Part shown: positions 44,961-55,467 of the stretch, in pieces
How the letters are laid out: each line of letters begins with the position of its first letter
Numbering within the stretch: position 1 is the stretch's first letter
Assembly (NCBI GenBank): GCA_023428135.1
Contig: JAEYZG010000034.1
Coordinates: 62,001-126,000, forward strand
Reading direction: 5' to 3'
DNA length: 64,000 bases
Source: Bacteroidota bacterium
GTDB taxonomy: Bacteria > Bacteroidota > Bacteroidia > Cytophagales > Cytophagaceae
Program-made: the position numbers and the translations under genes
The notes under the pieces: generated by a model
What the model saw: the letters and a program-made list of their open reading frames with translations, nothing else
Told to the model about the DNA's origin: nothing
The model's database searches: none

Positions 44961-47708
44961 TTAATAGACCAGGATTTTCTTCACATATACCGAATTGAAT
45001 GTGTAAAATCTTGCGAAGTAAATCCCACTTTCAACACCTTCTATTGAAATTTCTGAAGGCGTTAAATAATCAAACACCAGAATTACCTTTCCTGTTGCGT
45101 CTGACACTTCCAAATGATCTAAAGAGTTTGATAAAAATTTCACAAAAAACTTCCCATTATTAGGGTTTGGGAATATCTCCCATTGAGGTTCATTGTTCTT
45201 AATTAGAATAACAGAGCTGTACATGAACATACCATTGACATCAACCTGTCTGATTCTGTAATAATAAGCTTCAGCATTTTCTCCGTTATCTGAAAAATAA
45301 TATTCATTTATAGAAGAATTATTACCAACTCCTTTTACTACTCCAACTGGCTCAAAATCTTTACCATTACTACTTCTTTCTATAATGAAACGATCGTTGT
45401 TTATTTCACTTAAAGTAGACCAGGATAGGACATTTCTGCCATTTTCATGTCGTCCGTAAAATGACAAAAAGGTAACTGGCAGTATACTGAAAGAGTAGCT
45501 GATCTCATAAATTTCCTGACAATTACCAGAAGCTGCATAGTTACGAATAGCGTAAAATTTAAGTCCTGAAGCCAATGGATCAAAAGTCTCTCCTGATTTT
45601 AATCTGTTATAAAATTCATCCCTTAAATCATATTCCATTATATCAGCAGGATTTACACCATCATTGATTAAAGCCAATCTTAAATGTTTGATCACTTCTT
45701 CTGTCATATATGCTGATGCATCAAAAGGACCAAGTTTCTTTATTTGTGAATTACCCAACTGCGCATCAAATATGAGTACCTTGGTTTCTGAGCCTATTCC
45801 ACAATCATTTGCATTGCTTTTGCTTTGCAATATACCAGAGCTAATTGTGTTATAATCAATATAAGCAGTATTCGTTATGGACCTTTTACATTGTACATCC
45901 CATAGGTCTATACCTGAAGTATAATCTTTAATTCTTACTTTAAAGCTTATATCTATTGAATCACCAGGTATAATGCTTTGAGTTACAGAGATCCTTAATC
46001 TATTATCTGCTGAAGATAACAAACTGATTCCGGCAGGGCTTGTTGCTAGCCCATTCACATAAGAAGTTGACATAAGAGAACCTGCAATAAAGTCAGTGGC
46101 AATATCTAAGGTATCATAAATAATATCACCACCTAATGACCGATCATTACCTTCGTTTTTAATTCTTAATAAATAAGTGATATCAGTATCCAGACTCGTA
46201 GAATTTTTATCCGCTGATTTTGTCATGATGAGCTTGGGTTGCAATCGTTCTATTGCAATATAAGCAAGGAAGGGATTGGTGGAACCTTGCGGCCCTGCAT
46301 TCACGGTTAAAGTAGCCTGAGTTGCACCAGGAGCTACTGCTCCATCCGGTAGCTTTATATGATGAGCATCCAACCCCAGAGTATTTGGGTTGGATGGCAA
46401 TCTTATAATTTCATTTCCATTCTTGCCGTTTTTCTCACTGTAGCTGCTGATATGAGAACTTGATATACCATCATAAACTGATGCCCAGTTAGCATCAAAC
46501 AGGGGGGTATTACACCCATCTTTGTTGTCAGAACCATTACTGTTTGCTGGATATCCGTTAGAAGTCCACAATTTATATAAAGGCTGATCCGTTTTATATG
46601 GGTTGATATCAAAAGGAGTTCCTCCATTATTTGTCTGAAAGCCCAAACCCTCCGGGGCCACCTTTCCTATCTGAGCTGCAAGATTTTCACCATCCAAAAC
46701 AGCAAATCCAACATAAGATTTAAAATTATTTGTTGCAGGAGCCTGCAAACCTGATAAAACGAATTTTTGAGAATTCCCTTTATCAACGCTTTCTAAACCA
46801 TCCCAAAGTGAAATTAATCTCGGTGGACTTAAAGGGGATCTGAATACAACTGTCAGTACCCATCCGCTGCATGAGCCGCCGGAACTTTCATTCGGATAAG
46901 ACTGAATATTTCCGACCCAAAATTGTCCGCTTCCCACACCCTGAACAAGGTTTGTTACATCAGCAACACACAAGTATCTTTTCGCATCAATTCTCACATT
47001 TGCCGCAGGGGCAGTAACATTCACATAACTACCTCCCGGAATTTTAAATTTAACAGTTGGATACGTTGCTGCATTTGTGTTGAAGATATCACCTGAACCG
47101 TTATAACTATTGGTGGGAGTATATAGTGTAATATTATTATTAGATCCTTTTAAGCTTCCTGTCCAGTATAGGTATGCTGCTTCAATTTCTGAACAGGGAG
47201 ACATCTCCAATTCTGCCATAGACGAACTAAAAGTTGTTAAATCATTGTCGTAATCCGCATAGGTCATGCTAACAAATACATCTGGTAATTTAGAAGAACT
47301 TCCATATCGAACTGGGCAGGATGTATTAGGATTTTGTGTTGTCATGCCAATGGTACAAGGACTGTTTACATCAGGACAATGAGCGGCTTGTGTGGTAATA
47401 CCTGACAACTTAACGAAAGGGTTTCCTTCTTTATATACGTTATTTATATTTAACATTTTACCACTCATCAGCATTGTAGAATGTTTTATAACGCTGTCAG
47501 CTTTTATTTTACTTAACGTTGCCTGAGCAGGATCAAGGTATGCAGCTTCAAGATTAGGAGCCGCTATCATTTTTATATCATACGGTCCATCCCAGGTTTT
47601 TCGTTGAATGAATGGGAACTGCGCATATGCAGTAAACTGAACAATGACACTTATTGCAAAAGTCAAAGTCATAAAAAATAAAGAATTACCTGGCAAAATC
47701 CTTTTCAT
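44961..47708 (-). CDS. large T9SS-exported surface protein with DUF11-like repeat
   Basis: A 915-residue exported protein starting at the ATG at 47708 (MKRILPGNSLFF), with signal peptide to about AYA. The middle has aggregation-type beta domains: IEAAYLYWTGSLKGSNNN, a DVTNLVQGVGSGQFWVGNIQ segment with conserved Cys, and near 500-650 a DUF11-like repeat (KSADKNSTSLDTDITYLLRIKN). The C terminus has a FN3-like region (LPVTFLSFYGRHENGR) and a T9SS type A sorting domain (FPNPNNGKFFVKF, SGIYFARF). Probably surface attached or released. An in-frame ATG 13 codons upstream is less likely, being before the basic start of the signal. No enzyme motif recognised. Confidence 0.85.
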   Translation of the reverse strand: MKRILPGNSLFFMTLTFAISVIVQFTAYAQFPFIQRKTWDGPYDIKMIAAPNLEAAYLDPAQATLSKIKADSVIKHSTMLMSGKMLNINNVYKEGNPFVKLSGITTQAAHCPDVNSPCTIGMTTQNPNTSCPVRYGSSSKLPDVFVSMTYADYDNDLTTFSSSMAELEMSPCSEIEAAYLYWTGSLKGSNNNITLYTPTNSYNGSGDIFNTNAATYPTVKFKIPGGSYVNVTAPAANVRIDAKRYLCVADVTNLVQGVGSGQFWVGNIQSYPNESSGGSCSGWVLTVVFRSPLSPPRLISLWDGLESVDKGNSQKFVLSGLQAPATNNFKSYVGFAVLDGENLAAQIGKVAPEGLGFQTNNGGTPFDINPYKTDQPLYKLWTSNGYPANSNGSDNKDGCNTPLFDANWASVYDGISSSHISSYSEKNGKNGNEIIRLPSNPNTLGLDAHHIKLPDGAVAPGATQATLTVNAGPQGSTNPFLAYIAIERLQPKLIMTKSADKNSTSLDTDITYLLRIKNEGNDRSLGGDIIYDTLDIATDFIAGSLMSTSYVNGLATSPAGISLLSSADNRLRISVTQSIIPGDSIDISFKVRIKDYTSGIDLWDVQCKRSITNTAYIDYNTISSGILQSKSNANDCGIGSETKVLIFDAQLGNSQIKKLGPFDASAYMTEEVIKHLRLALINDGVNPADIMEYDLRDEFYNRLKSGETFDPLASGLKFYAIRNYAASGNCQEIYEISYSFSILPVTFLSFYGRHENGRNVLSWSTLSEINNDRFIIERSSNGKDFEPVGVVKGVGNNSSINEYYFSDNGENAEAYYYRIRQVDVNGMFMYSSVILIKNNEPQWEIFPNPNNGKFFVKFLSNSLDHLEVSDATGKVILVFDYLTPSEISIEGVESGIYFARFYTFNSVYVKKILVY

Positions 47709-47829
47709 AGAATATCGGGAAGTATTTAAATCTAGGGCATTTTGCACATTCCATTATAAATCAAACGGATGTGTTTTATTACTCATTAAATACATACCGA
47801 ACTTAGGCAGGTAACGAAAATTTCAAAAA

Positions 47830-47880
47830 AAATCAAAAAAAAAATAATAGTAGGTGCATATGAGCTTTTCGCATACACCT
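47830..47880 (-). terminator. possible terminator of the aldo/keto reductase gene
   Basis: A 9-bp stem with two G-U pairs (47852-47880) followed on the minus strand by long T-runs (47825-47844). It starts ~22 nt after the reductase stop codon. Confidence 0.5.
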
Positions 47881-47901
47881 GTTTATTTATAAATAAGTTA
47901 T

Positions 47902-48750
47902 CTAAGCCAACCTATTAAGAAGATCCATATCCTCATCTGATAGCTTTATATTTACCGCTTTATAATTTTCTTCCAGATGCTTTACTTTTGAAGTCCCCGG
48001 TATCAGCAATATATTCGGAGAATGGTGAAGCAACCAGGCCAAAGCTATCTGATGAGCGCTGGCATTGTACTTAGCACCTGTTTTATTTAACACCTCAATG
48101 GTATTGACGTTGCCCGCGTTCAAAGGATACCAAGGGATAAATGCGATGTTATTTTGTTCACAATACTTTAACTCTTCTTCCCAGGTGCGATTGTCAATAC
48201 TATACTTGTTCTGAACAGAGACTATATTTACATACTGCTGAGCTTTTTTTATATCCTGTTTGCTGACTTCAGATAATCCAATATATCTGATTAAACCCTC
48301 CTCCTGGGCTTTTTTTAAGAAAGCCAAACTATCCTCAAATGGTACCGTAGGATCAATCCTGTGAAGCTGGTACAAATCTATTCTTTCAAGCTTTAAACGC
48401 TTTAAGCTCCCTTCCAGCACTTTCTTCAAGTGATCAGGATGTGAATTAACAGGCCATTGATTAGGCCCTGTTCTGGTCAGACCACCTTTAGTTGCAATAA
48501 TTAAATCCTTAGGATAAGGAAACAATGCTTCTGCTATTAACTCTTCTGATACGTTTGGCCCATAACTGTCTGCAGTATCAATCAAATTAATACCCAATTC
48601 AACAGTTTTCTTAAGAACACGTATTGCTTCATCCTTATCAGCCGGAGGTCCCAATATTCCCTCTCCTGTAATCCTCATGGCTCCGAAGCCCATTCTGTTA
48701 ACTTTAAGGTTTCCTCCTATTGAAAAAGTTGAATTTGAATAAGTCTTCAT
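47902..48750 (-). CDS. aldo/keto reductase
   Basis: A 282-residue NADPH-dependent oxidoreductase with the (alpha/beta)8 barrel signatures. Catalytic Asp and Tyr are in NLIDTADSYGPNVSEELI, Lys in IIATKGG, and His in LYQLHRID. Later conserved segments are YIGLSEVSKQDI and LIPGTSKVKHLEENYKA (cofactor binding). Closest by eye to the plant-like/oxidoreductase YdbC group. Physiological substrate unknown. Stand-alone gene. Confidence 0.93.
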   Translation of the reverse strand: MKTYSNSTFSIGGNLKVNRMGFGAMRITGEGILGPPADKDEAIRVLKKTVELGINLIDTADSYGPNVSEELIAEALFPYPKDLIIATKGGLTRTGPNQWPVNSHPDHLKKVLEGSLKRLKLERIDLYQLHRIDPTVPFEDSLAFLKKAQEEGLIRYIGLSEVSKQDIKKAQQYVNIVSVQNKYSIDNRTWEEELKYCEQNNIAFIPWYPLNAGNVNTIEVLNKTGAKYNASAHQIALAWLLHHSPNILLIPGTSKVKHLEENYKAVNIKLSDEDMDLLNRLA

Positions 48751-48864
48751 ATTTTATATAGTTGAGGTTTTTCTAACACTATAATCCGATTCAGTAAATA
48801 TTATTAATTCTTTTAAGCAACAAAAAAACTGTCGTCAGGTTTAAAATTATCTAATTCAAAATGT

Positions 48865-49686
48865 GTGAAACATCTTCTGATAGGATTGTTGATAATGATC
48901 TGTGAGGTTTTATTATCTCCAGGAAGCTTATCCGGACAACAGCTATCCCAGGATTCACTCAATAAACTTATCGATCAGGCACCATCTTTCACAATTTTCC
49001 GGGAAAATTATTTTACAACCGGAATCCCCTTTAACGAGAAGCCATCCCGATACAATTCTGATATTAAGTTTCAAATTAGCTTTAAGCAAAGGCTTACTAA
49101 CACAGTCCTTCCATTTAATACTTATCTTTATCTTATCTATACTCAGAAGACATTCTGGGAAGTTTATAGAAAATCAAGTCCTTTTAGAGACTCAAACTAC
49201 AACCCGGGTTTCGGATTAGGAAAGTTTCTTTTTAAGGATAACATTCAATATGCTCTGGTATCCCTCACTGCAGAACATGAATCAAATGGTCAGGATAGTA
49301 TTTATTCCAGGAGCTGGAATTTCGTTTCTTTAAGTTATATGATGTTCTTTAAAAACAAAAGACTATTAATTAGGGCATGGTATCCCTTTGGATACGAAGA
49401 CAATGCAAGTCTTTTGGACTATATCGGTTATGGAGAACTAAATTTCTATTGGGATTTAAGACAACAAAGGTTGAAACTCAATATCATAGCGAGGAAAGGA
49501 GCTTCAACTGATTTAAAAGGAAGTATTCAAATAGGTTTGTTTTACAGGTTATTTAAATTTTCCAATCAATATTTATATCTTCAGATATATGAAGGATATG
49601 CAGAAAACCTTCTTCACTATAATGAACTAACCAGTAAAATCAGACTGGGATGGGCAATCATTCCAGCTAAATTAATTATTGACTGA
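48865..49686 (+). CDS. outer membrane phospholipase A (PldA-like)
   Basis: A 273-residue beta-barrel enzyme. The catalytic motif of OMPLA is present as AEHESNGQDS, with the His-x-Ser pair, and the RSWNFVSLSY strand follows. Alternating hydrophobic strands continue to the end. OMPLA hydrolyses outer-membrane phospholipids when lipids reach the outer leaflet. The signal peptide (LLIGLLIMICEVLLSPGSLSG) follows a GTG start at 48865; an ATG at 48895 would cut it in half. Divergent from the aldo/keto reductase gene. Confidence 0.85.
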   Translation: MKHLLIGLLIMICEVLLSPGSLSGQQLSQDSLNKLIDQAPSFTIFRENYFTTGIPFNEKPSRYNSDIKFQISFKQRLTNTVLPFNTYLYLIYTQKTFWEVYRKSSPFRDSNYNPGFGLGKFLFKDNIQYALVSLTAEHESNGQDSIYSRSWNFVSLSYMMFFKNKRLLIRAWYPFGYEDNASLLDYIGYGELNFYWDLRQQRLKLNIIARKGASTDLKGSIQIGLFYRLFKFSNQYLYLQIYEGYAENLLHYNELTSKIRLGWAIIPAKLIID

Positions 49687-49760
49687 ACCTCCATTTCATA
49701 ATATTGTTGAATTGGAAGTCAATGCAGAAGCAATACCAGCTGTCCTTTCAATAGAAGATC

Positions 49761-52628
49761 TTATCTAGCAACCACAAATGTTTTATGATAAAGCTTTCCC
49801 TGAACCATTGTCTCTAGCAAATAAACTCCGGCATCCAAAGATGATACATCAAATGAATACCTACCATCATTGTATTTTGTAAACAGTAAGTCTATGTTGC
49901 GCCCTAAAACATTTCTTAGTTTGAAGGATGGAACCTCGGCCTTTAACATCTCTGATTCAATCATCAAATAAGAAGCTGTCGGGTTGGGAAATAACAGCAA
50001 GTCATTAGCGAAACTTTGATTGGCATTGGCCAAAACCAACGGATCAGTAATGGTGATAGTGAATGAGAACTCAACACTTTCAGCATCATTAGTTGCCTTT
50101 ACTTTTATCACATCAGATTTAGTAAGATTATGATCATACGGATTTACCACAAACAGTTGATCGCCTATGATCATTAAATTAGGATTATCTTCTATGCTAA
50201 AACTTGCGTTGGGCAAATTGGTGCTTAATGTTCCGAGCAGTCCAACAGCATATCCTTCAATACTAGAATTACTCAAGGAGATTAAATATATCTCTTCCTG
50301 AACAATAATTGCATTAAGAACGCCTACAGATAAAGAATCTCCAGCATTAACTTTAATGTTAATTATTCCGGAAGCGTCAGGAGCCACACTATTCCAAATT
50401 AGAAATGAAGCTTTATCAGCAGAGTAGAACTGTCTTTTGAGATCATTCTGAACAGTAATATCAACCAGACAAGAAGTGCAATTGGCAACATACTTTCCGT
50501 TTGAAAGTGTTTTAACTGTATATTTTTTGGATACATCAAGACCCGATAGCTGAATTACTCCTGCCTCTGTTATCCTGGAACTAAGGAAGTTCTTTAATAC
50601 AATGTCGGGCACAACACCTGAGTTATCACCTGAAACTCTTCCTTCCGCTGTTCCTGAGCTATAAGTAAAACCTTCCGTAGCGGACTTGAAAACTGTTATG
50701 TTTACCGGCGATGTTGTTTTACCATCTTTACAAATCAAAGGCCTGGAATTAGTAAACTTTGTAGCACTGGAATTAGCAAACCTCAAAAGGTTGAATAAAT
50801 TACCATTGGTTGAATAACTTTGCATTAAACCAGTTGCAGTATGGACCAAATGTATTTGTACAATCTTATCATCAAATGGTGTCTCAGGAACATCTGTGAA
50901 TGTAATGGTATATGTTTCATCATAATGTCCAACAGAATTACTAGCACGTACTACAATCTTAATTTCTTTATTGATTTCATAATCATAAGGATTTATCAAA
51001 ACCAGCAAGCTATCATACTGAATAATAAAATTCGGATTATTCAAAACTGAATAAGTAGCTTTAGGAAAGGCATTATCCTCAAGTTTCCCTACAACCCCGG
51101 TTGTGTTCTCTTCAAAAATAGTATTACCGGTTAGAAGGATATTATTGGCTATGCGAGGAATATTATTTTCAGGAATAAAGATACTTTTCAAAGGAGTCCG
51201 GCTGGATACCTCTGGACTGTTTTCATATCTTACCTGATAGTAATATTTATTTCCAGGAATAGCTTTCTTGTCAGTAAAAGAAGTAATCGGAGCTCCGTCA
51301 TAAATATCAGTAAACTCTCCACCTTCTCTTTTTCTTCTGATCCTTACAGTTTTCTCATTGGTGGCAAAATCATTCCAGCTCAGATTAACATAAATGCCAG
51401 CCAAAGAAACTTCAAAATTTATTGGTTCCGTAGGAGGTTGCGCTATGTCTGTGCGTCTTATCTGATCCATATAATTATATATATTTCCTAAAGGAGGAAA
51501 AGATACAGGATCAGGATATAGGAAATTGTTGGAAAAATCTGGTTGAAGGCCTTGTTGAGTTCCTCCATTATAGATGTAGTTCCAGATATCATGACTTGAA
51601 CCTGAGAAAATTGTTACTCTTGTATCTGCCTCTCTTCCGGCCTGATTAACAGCTGATGTATAATTAGATGTGGCATTTCCTCTTGCATCATCATAACGGG
51701 TCATTGCCCAGAGAGCTGTTTTATTTAGTTCTCCCCAGCTTGGACATACGCTTGCATTTACTCTTGGAGCTACTGCTATAATGCCGGCTACAGGTATTTT
51801 ACCATCTACTTCAACCCTCATAAGTGCATCCGGAGCTCCATTAGAGATACCTGTGGTAAATATCCTGTTCCTGTCTATTCGTGAATCATTATAAATATTT
51901 TCATTCAACCAATTAAAAGTTTCGCTCCTTGTAACTGGATTCCAGCTATTCTTTGCAATAGGGCAAACAATTATATAATTAAATTCTTTCTTATTATAAA
52001 CATCCTTCATAGGACCAAACGACCAGATTTTTGCTGAGGTTCCTGTTTCTCCTGCCATTTCACCAAGACCTCCAAACTGTACTATAACAGGCCATTTTAA
52101 CTCGGGATTAGTATAATATTTTTCAGGGTAATATACTCCGATATAAATCAGATTGCTAGTTCCATAATTAATCACCTTGAATCGAATATTGGTCGAATCA
52201 TTATAACCACTATATCCTGCTCTGGCAGGAATGGCTGTTACAGAAATGGAAAATGTTTTCTTAAAGGTATTGGTCCCGTCATTTGCTTCGATGATAATGC
52301 TATAGGTCGACTTCCTTTTATATGTAAAAACTTCACGACCAAAAAGGGAATCCTTACGGATCATAAAGCTATTATTATCTGTCCCTCCTACTGCTAAGGA
52401 ATAAGTATGTTTATCATTTAGATCGGAATCCGTTGCTGTTAGTTTTCCAATAAAAACACCAGGAAAATTAAGTTCTGTAATACTTGTAGAGCTCAGTGTA
52501 ATATTGGTTGGGGCGGCATTAATATTTTTAGGAAATACAACCCTTACATTACAACTTCCATTAAACCTAAAGCAGATTAAAAATATAAAGATCAAAAAGA
52601 GTTTTAAAATATTAATGTACGTATTCAT
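49761..52628 (-). CDS. multidomain T9SS-exported esterase with cadherin-like and FN3 modules
   Basis: A 955-residue secreted protein. Signal peptide (1-26), a cadherin-like domain (~38-132, TELNFPGVFIGKLTATDSD), an alpha/beta-hydrolase esterase domain (~145-390) with the nucleophile elbow TTGISNGAP (Ser262) and a likely catalytic His in SGSSHDIWNYIYNGG. A FN3 domain (~400-490), a second cadherin-like repeat, a ~200-residue beta domain, a third cadherin-like repeat and a C-terminal T9SS type A sorting domain (LLFPNPTASYLMIE, AGVYLLETM) follow. The esterase part resembles feruloyl/PHB-depolymerase-like enzymes acting on plant polymers. Substrate not known. Confidence 0.85.
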   Translation of the reverse strand: MNTYINILKLFLIFIFLICFRFNGSCNVRVVFPKNINAAPTNITLSSTSITELNFPGVFIGKLTATDSDLNDKHTYSLAVGGTDNNSFMIRKDSLFGREVFTYKRKSTYSIIIEANDGTNTFKKTFSISVTAIPARAGYSGYNDSTNIRFKVINYGTSNLIYIGVYYPEKYYTNPELKWPVIVQFGGLGEMAGETGTSAKIWSFGPMKDVYNKKEFNYIIVCPIAKNSWNPVTRSETFNWLNENIYNDSRIDRNRIFTTGISNGAPDALMRVEVDGKIPVAGIIAVAPRVNASVCPSWGELNKTALWAMTRYDDARGNATSNYTSAVNQAGREADTRVTIFSGSSHDIWNYIYNGGTQQGLQPDFSNNFLYPDPVSFPPLGNIYNYMDQIRRTDIAQPPTEPINFEVSLAGIYVNLSWNDFATNEKTVRIRRKREGGEFTDIYDGAPITSFTDKKAIPGNKYYYQVRYENSPEVSSRTPLKSIFIPENNIPRIANNILLTGNTIFEENTTGVVGKLEDNAFPKATYSVLNNPNFIIQYDSLLVLINPYDYEINKEIKIVVRASNSVGHYDETYTITFTDVPETPFDDKIVQIHLVHTATGLMQSYSTNGNLFNLLRFANSSATKFTNSRPLICKDGKTTSPVNITVFKSATEGFTYSSGTAEGRVSGDNSGVVPDIVLKNFLSSRITEAGVIQLSGLDVSKKYTVKTLSNGKYVANCTSCLVDITVQNDLKRQFYSADKASFLIWNSVAPDASGIINIKVNAGDSLSVGVLNAIIVQEEIYLISLSNSSIEGYAVGLLGTLSTNLPNASFSIEDNPNLMIIGDQLFVVNPYDHNLTKSDVIKVKATNDAESVEFSFTITITDPLVLANANQSFANDLLLFPNPTASYLMIESEMLKAEVPSFKLRNVLGRNIDLLFTKYNDGRYSFDVSSLDAGVYLLETMVQGKLYHKTFVVAR

Positions 52629-52923
52629 AAACTTTAAAAGTTAAATTTTAGGCAAATGAATATCATTTCTGGGCAATACATATTCATTACATGATACCTT
52701 TCTAATATAGACAGAAAACAAGGATTATAAGCAGCTCATATTTAAAATAATTCTTCAAGAAAATTGGTACGAGACCATATCTCCTTAAAAATAAAATTTA
52801 TTATAAGACCAAATAAGTTCTTGTACTCTTGATGCTATCAGAACTTAAAACATATTACAGATTTAAATTCTGAAACATGCTATATCAAATCACTATATTC
52901 GTTTACTGCAATTCTGTTCAAAT

Positions 52924-54855
52924 CTATTTTAATACTCCCCCTCTTCCCAGCAAATACCACTTACCATCTTTCAGAAACTTTGATTGCCCGTTTTCCTCTT
53001 TGAATTCCTCGTATTCAGGCTTCACAAGAACTTTACCTGTATTATCCAAAACGCCCCATTTGCTGCCCTTTCTGACAGCTACCATGTTGTTTGCTGCAGA
53101 GATCAATTCGTCATACTTATACTCAGGTTCATTTTTCAAGGAAGTATTGAACAGACCAAATGCTTTGCCTGAGTTCACTGCGAATAATGTTCCTCCTAGT
53201 GGTAAAATTTTAGTTGCTTTGGCAGCTAGTAACTCTTCGCCCTTTTCATTGATAAGACCAAACTTTTGTTTTTGTCCGAATATCGCTGGCCAGTCTGCCA
53301 ATAGAGGGTTTTCTTTTTTATTACTCAGATAGTCAAACACTGGCTCTTTTATTGCCTCTCCACTTGTTTTATACATTCCATAGTTTCCGTTCTTTTTCAC
53401 CTTGAATATAGGAGCAGCATATACTACCAAATCATAAACCGGGGATAGCGCTTCTTTTCCTGTATGATCATAAACACCAGTTAAGCCATTCTGAGTAACT
53501 ATAAAAATAAGCCTGACTGAACAATAGTCAAACTCAACGCTTTCAAATTTTGCAGGAACTATGCTCTTTCCTTTTGTATCAATAATACCCCATTTATCAT
53601 TCTGCTTAACTTTGAAATACCCGCGATACAATTCGCTTGCTTCATCAAACTCGCCTGGGAATGATTGAGATTTAGATGGGATATTAAAAAAAGAAACTTT
53701 GCCATCTTTATAGACTCTGGTAAAAGAAACACTGTCAGCAACACTTACTGAATCAAAACCAGTCTCCAGCATCCTTACGAGTTGAGAAGTATATAAGTAG
53801 AATTTATCTTTCGGAGCAATTGCAAAGTAATCGTAAGATAAATTTCTTTGAACCTTTGCATATTGTGGCTTTTGAATAAATTTTCCTGTAAAGTCTATCA
53901 CACCATATAAACCTCCTGACTTCACTACTGCCTTCCTGTTCTTAAAAGGATACGCTTCTTCAAAAGCAGGAGCAATATAAACCTTTCCCAACCTGTTGGA
54001 ATAGCCCCATTTCCCTCCAGCCTTCACCGGGATATACCCTTCTCCCACTTCACCTATCGCCTCATAGTTGAGAGGTAACACCTCTTTTCCAGTAATTGCA
54101 GTAAGTCCATACTTTCCCCCTTTTTGCACTACAAGCAAATCCTCATCCAATGCATAAATGGTATCATATTCAGCCTGAAGAAGAATTTTCCCTAACTCAC
54201 TGAATAATCCCCAATAATTATTTTGTTTGTAAAGAATGGTGTGTTGTGCGATCTTTTTAACTTTTGATATTTGTGCCGGAATAAGATAACCGCAATTCAC
54301 ATGGTTTATGACTCCAAACAACTCTGTTTGCTGCACCAGTGAAGCATTCTCCGAGAGAATCTGAGCAACTTTAAACTGAGGTTTGCAGATCGTATTACCC
54401 CTTTCCTCATTTACCAATCCCCATAAGTTCTCCTTTTTTACCCAGCTCAGTTCTGTATCTGCAATAGGATTAATTTCAGTATACTGAAAATCAATCAATA
54501 CTTTTCCCCTTTCATCTACCAGTCCCCATAAACCACCTTTTTTGGCCCATGCTTTTCCGCTTCTGAAATTAGACATCATTTCATATTGTGGAGGAATCAG
54601 TACATTTCCATCACAATCAATTACCCCGTAAACAAGGCCTTTCATTACAATAGCTTTATTATCCCTGAATGGTGAGACCTTAGTATAAATAGGAGTAATT
54701 CTCCATTCACCAAAAAGTGTAACATAACCATATTGTTTGTTTTCACTTTTCCTTGGGATTAGATCTTCAGGACAATTACTACCCTTTTGAGCCTTAGCAG
54801 TATTAAAAGCTATAAAAACAAAAAGGATTAGAAATATTTTATTCAGCATTTTCAT
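52924..54855 (-). CDS. long exported WG-repeat protein
   Basis: A 643-residue protein. Signal peptide (1-22), then about 12-14 WG repeats such as YGVIDCDGNVLIPPQYEM, KWGYSNRLGKVYIAPAFEE, KWGIIDTKGKSIVPAKFE and KWGVLDNTGKVLVKPEYEE. The repeats cover most of the mature protein. As for the shorter WG protein at 8279-9406, a beta-repeat envelope or surface role is likely; no enzyme motif. It lies upstream of nothing on its strand; mpg ends 12 bp before it begins, so it may be the last gene of the spmAB-mpg unit. Confidence 0.88.
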   Translation of the reverse strand: MKMLNKIFLILFVFIAFNTAKAQKGSNCPEDLIPRKSENKQYGYVTLFGEWRITPIYTKVSPFRDNKAIVMKGLVYGVIDCDGNVLIPPQYEMMSNFRSGKAWAKKGGLWGLVDERGKVLIDFQYTEINPIADTELSWVKKENLWGLVNEERGNTICKPQFKVAQILSENASLVQQTELFGVINHVNCGYLIPAQISKVKKIAQHTILYKQNNYWGLFSELGKILLQAEYDTIYALDEDLLVVQKGGKYGLTAITGKEVLPLNYEAIGEVGEGYIPVKAGGKWGYSNRLGKVYIAPAFEEAYPFKNRKAVVKSGGLYGVIDFTGKFIQKPQYAKVQRNLSYDYFAIAPKDKFYLYTSQLVRMLETGFDSVSVADSVSFTRVYKDGKVSFFNIPSKSQSFPGEFDEASELYRGYFKVKQNDKWGIIDTKGKSIVPAKFESVEFDYCSVRLIFIVTQNGLTGVYDHTGKEALSPVYDLVVYAAPIFKVKKNGNYGMYKTSGEAIKEPVFDYLSNKKENPLLADWPAIFGQKQKFGLINEKGEELLAAKATKILPLGGTLFAVNSGKAFGLFNTSLKNEPEYKYDELISAANNMVAVRKGSKWGVLDNTGKVLVKPEYEEFKEENGQSKFLKDGKWYLLGRGGVLK

Positions 54856-54867
54856 ATCAATATTTAT

Positions 54868-55467
54868 TTACCGGGCTTTGCTTGTATAAGGATTATCCTT
54901 TATCCGAAAGCGCCAGGGTTTAAGAGCATATTCTTTGGCATAAGCCACTCCCACTCTTGGGCTGGCAATTATCTCATTATTTTTAACAACTACTCCTCTA
55001 TCTTCTACCCAGATTTCATTGCCCAATAAATCAGTTTCATTATGATTGGCAGTGATCCCCAAAGCTACCGACAATGCACCTGGACCAGCAGTGAGCTCAG
55101 GCTTCAACTTAACCTTCCTACGTCGTTCTAACATTATATCAATGCCTTCAGAAGGCTCCAAAGCCCTTATGAGCACAGCATGAGGGATATCGATTTTATT
55201 TGTAATAACATTAAACAAATAATGAATTCCGTAGCACATATAGACATATGTAATGCCTCCCTCTTTATAAAACGGTTCAGTTCTCTTGGTTTTCCTGTTA
55301 CCATATGCATGAGAAGCTTTATCTTCAACACCAAGATATGCTTCTGTTTCCACAATCATACCTGAAGTCAGTTTCCCGTCTATACAGGTTACAAGATACT
55401 TACCAAGCAGTTCCTTACTGATAGCAATCACATCTTCCCTTGTATAAAAAGCTTTACTCAGCTTCAT
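54868..55467 (-). CDS. mpg: DNA-3-methyladenine glycosylase (AAG/MPG family)
   Basis: A 199-residue base-excision repair enzyme that removes 3-methyladenine and hypoxanthine. Family motifs: AFYTREDVIAISKELLGKYL, MIVETEAYLGVEDKASHAYG with the catalytic Glu, YVYMCYGIHYLFNVI and LTAGPGALSVALGI. Length is typical. Its ATG overlaps the stop of the upstream SpmAB gene by one base, so translation is probably coupled. Confidence 0.95.
   Translation of the reverse strand: MKLSKAFYTREDVIAISKELLGKYLVTCIDGKLTSGMIVETEAYLGVEDKASHAYGNRKTKRTEPFYKEGGITYVYMCYGIHYLFNVITNKIDIPHAVLIRALEPSEGIDIMLERRRKVKLKPELTAGPGALSVALGITANHNETDLLGNEIWVEDRGVVVKNNEIIASPRVGVAYAKEYALKPWRFRIKDNPYTSKAR

Noticed and set aside
52877..53332. 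151-codon + strand frame opposite the WG-repeat gene
   Set aside because: Most of it is antisense to a well-supported gene and it shows no family motif.
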